Shown here: positions 22,378-22,501 of the stretch, piece by piece
How positions within the stretch are numbered: the first letter of the stretch is position 1
How the letters are laid out: each line of letters starts with the position of its first letter
NCBI GenBank assembly: GCA_007127615.1
Contig: SKZB01000131.1
Coordinates: 1-22,501, forward strand
DNA length: 22,501 bases
Source of the DNA: Phycisphaerales bacterium
GTDB lineage: Bacteria; Planctomycetota; Phycisphaerae; Phycisphaerales; SM1A02
Direction: 5' to 3'
Translations under genes and position numbers: made by a program
The notes under the pieces: generated by a model
Seen by the model: the letters and a program-made list of their open reading frames with translations, nothing else
Told to the model about the DNA's origin: nothing
Database searches by the model: none

Positions 22378-22501
22378 ATGACAGAAACTCAGATCGACTG
22401 CCCGATGCCCGCCAAACCGCAGCGACAGCACGCCTGGCTGCAACAACTCGTTGGCGAATGGACCTGCGAATTGGCGTCCAGCATGGAGCCGGATCAACCC
22501 C
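22378..22501 (+). CDS. DUF1579 family protein (only the N-terminus is in the window)
   Basis: The frame starts at ATG 22378 behind AGGAG (22366-22370) with seven-base spacing, and runs off the right edge after 41 codons. MPAKPQRQHAWLQQLVGEWT is the usual opening of DUF1579 proteins, which are predicted to be small beta-barrel, calycin-like proteins of unknown ligand. No signal peptide is present in the visible part. Assignment rests on this short stretch only. Confidence 0.75.
   Translation, partial: MTETQIDCPMPAKPQRQHAWLQQLVGEWTCELASSMEPDQP

Noticed and set aside
1..22501. CRISPR arrays, tRNA or rRNA genes, insertion sequences, toxin-antitoxin or phage genes
   Set aside because: I looked for regular 25-40 base repeats, tRNA-like cloverleaf ends, transposase motifs and small paired genes, and saw none that hold up.

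Overview
This is a GC-rich, gene-dense bacterial chromosome segment. It carries 21 complete protein genes and two genes cut by the window edges. I see no tRNA, rRNA, CRISPR array, prophage or insertion sequence. The best guess is a planctomycete-type bacterium, possibly Phycisphaerae. This rests on the N-terminal zinc-ribbon membrane protein at 20746, several lineage-restricted unknown proteins, a zinc-less L31, and a mix of Shine-Dalgarno and apparently leaderless starts. The assignment is an inference from protein style, not a database result.

Layout. From 1 to 2053 on the minus strand lie an exported helical protein (cut at the left edge) and a DinB-fold protein. A heme oxygenase is read divergently on the plus strand (2325-2972) behind a good sigma70-like promoter. 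From 6370 back to 3033 on the minus strand the order is rpsL, rpsG, a strong hairpin, a block of 14-bp tandem repeats, an exported helical protein, and a ThiF/MoeB-like E1 enzyme whose start overlaps the stop of the gene before it. rpmE (L31) is read on the plus strand from the other side of the rpsL promoter region and ends in a clear intrinsic terminator. From 9577 back to 7014 a four-gene minus-strand run encodes three unknown proteins and a membrane-anchored nuclease-fold protein that has lost key catalytic residues.

From 9869 to 13611 on the plus strand are a YwlE-type phosphatase, rpiB, a beta-hydroxyacid dehydrogenase, a bifunctional-nuclease-family protein and truD. A MacB/FtsX-type permease (13644-14975) and a 938-residue exported glycoside-hydrolase-like protein (15445-18261) lie on the minus strand, with a 103-residue unknown gene between them on the plus strand. 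From 18359 to the right edge on the plus strand are a membrane coiled-coil protein, a family 5 uracil-DNA glycosylase, ilvE, a zinc-ribbon membrane protein and the start of a DUF1579 gene.

How they work together. Most recognised genes are housekeeping: translation, tRNA pseudouridylation, base-excision repair, pentose phosphate and branched-chain amino acid metabolism. ATGA or GTGA stop/start overlaps tie several pairs together: exported protein with E1-like enzyme, bifunctional nuclease with truD, coiled-coil protein with glycosylase, and unknown protein with pseudo-nuclease. The least explained parts are the four-gene unknown run, the 14-bp repeats in a leader, the tandem palindromes at 9641-9673 and the folded rpsL-rpsG spacer. 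I did not find a complete new defence or mobile system.
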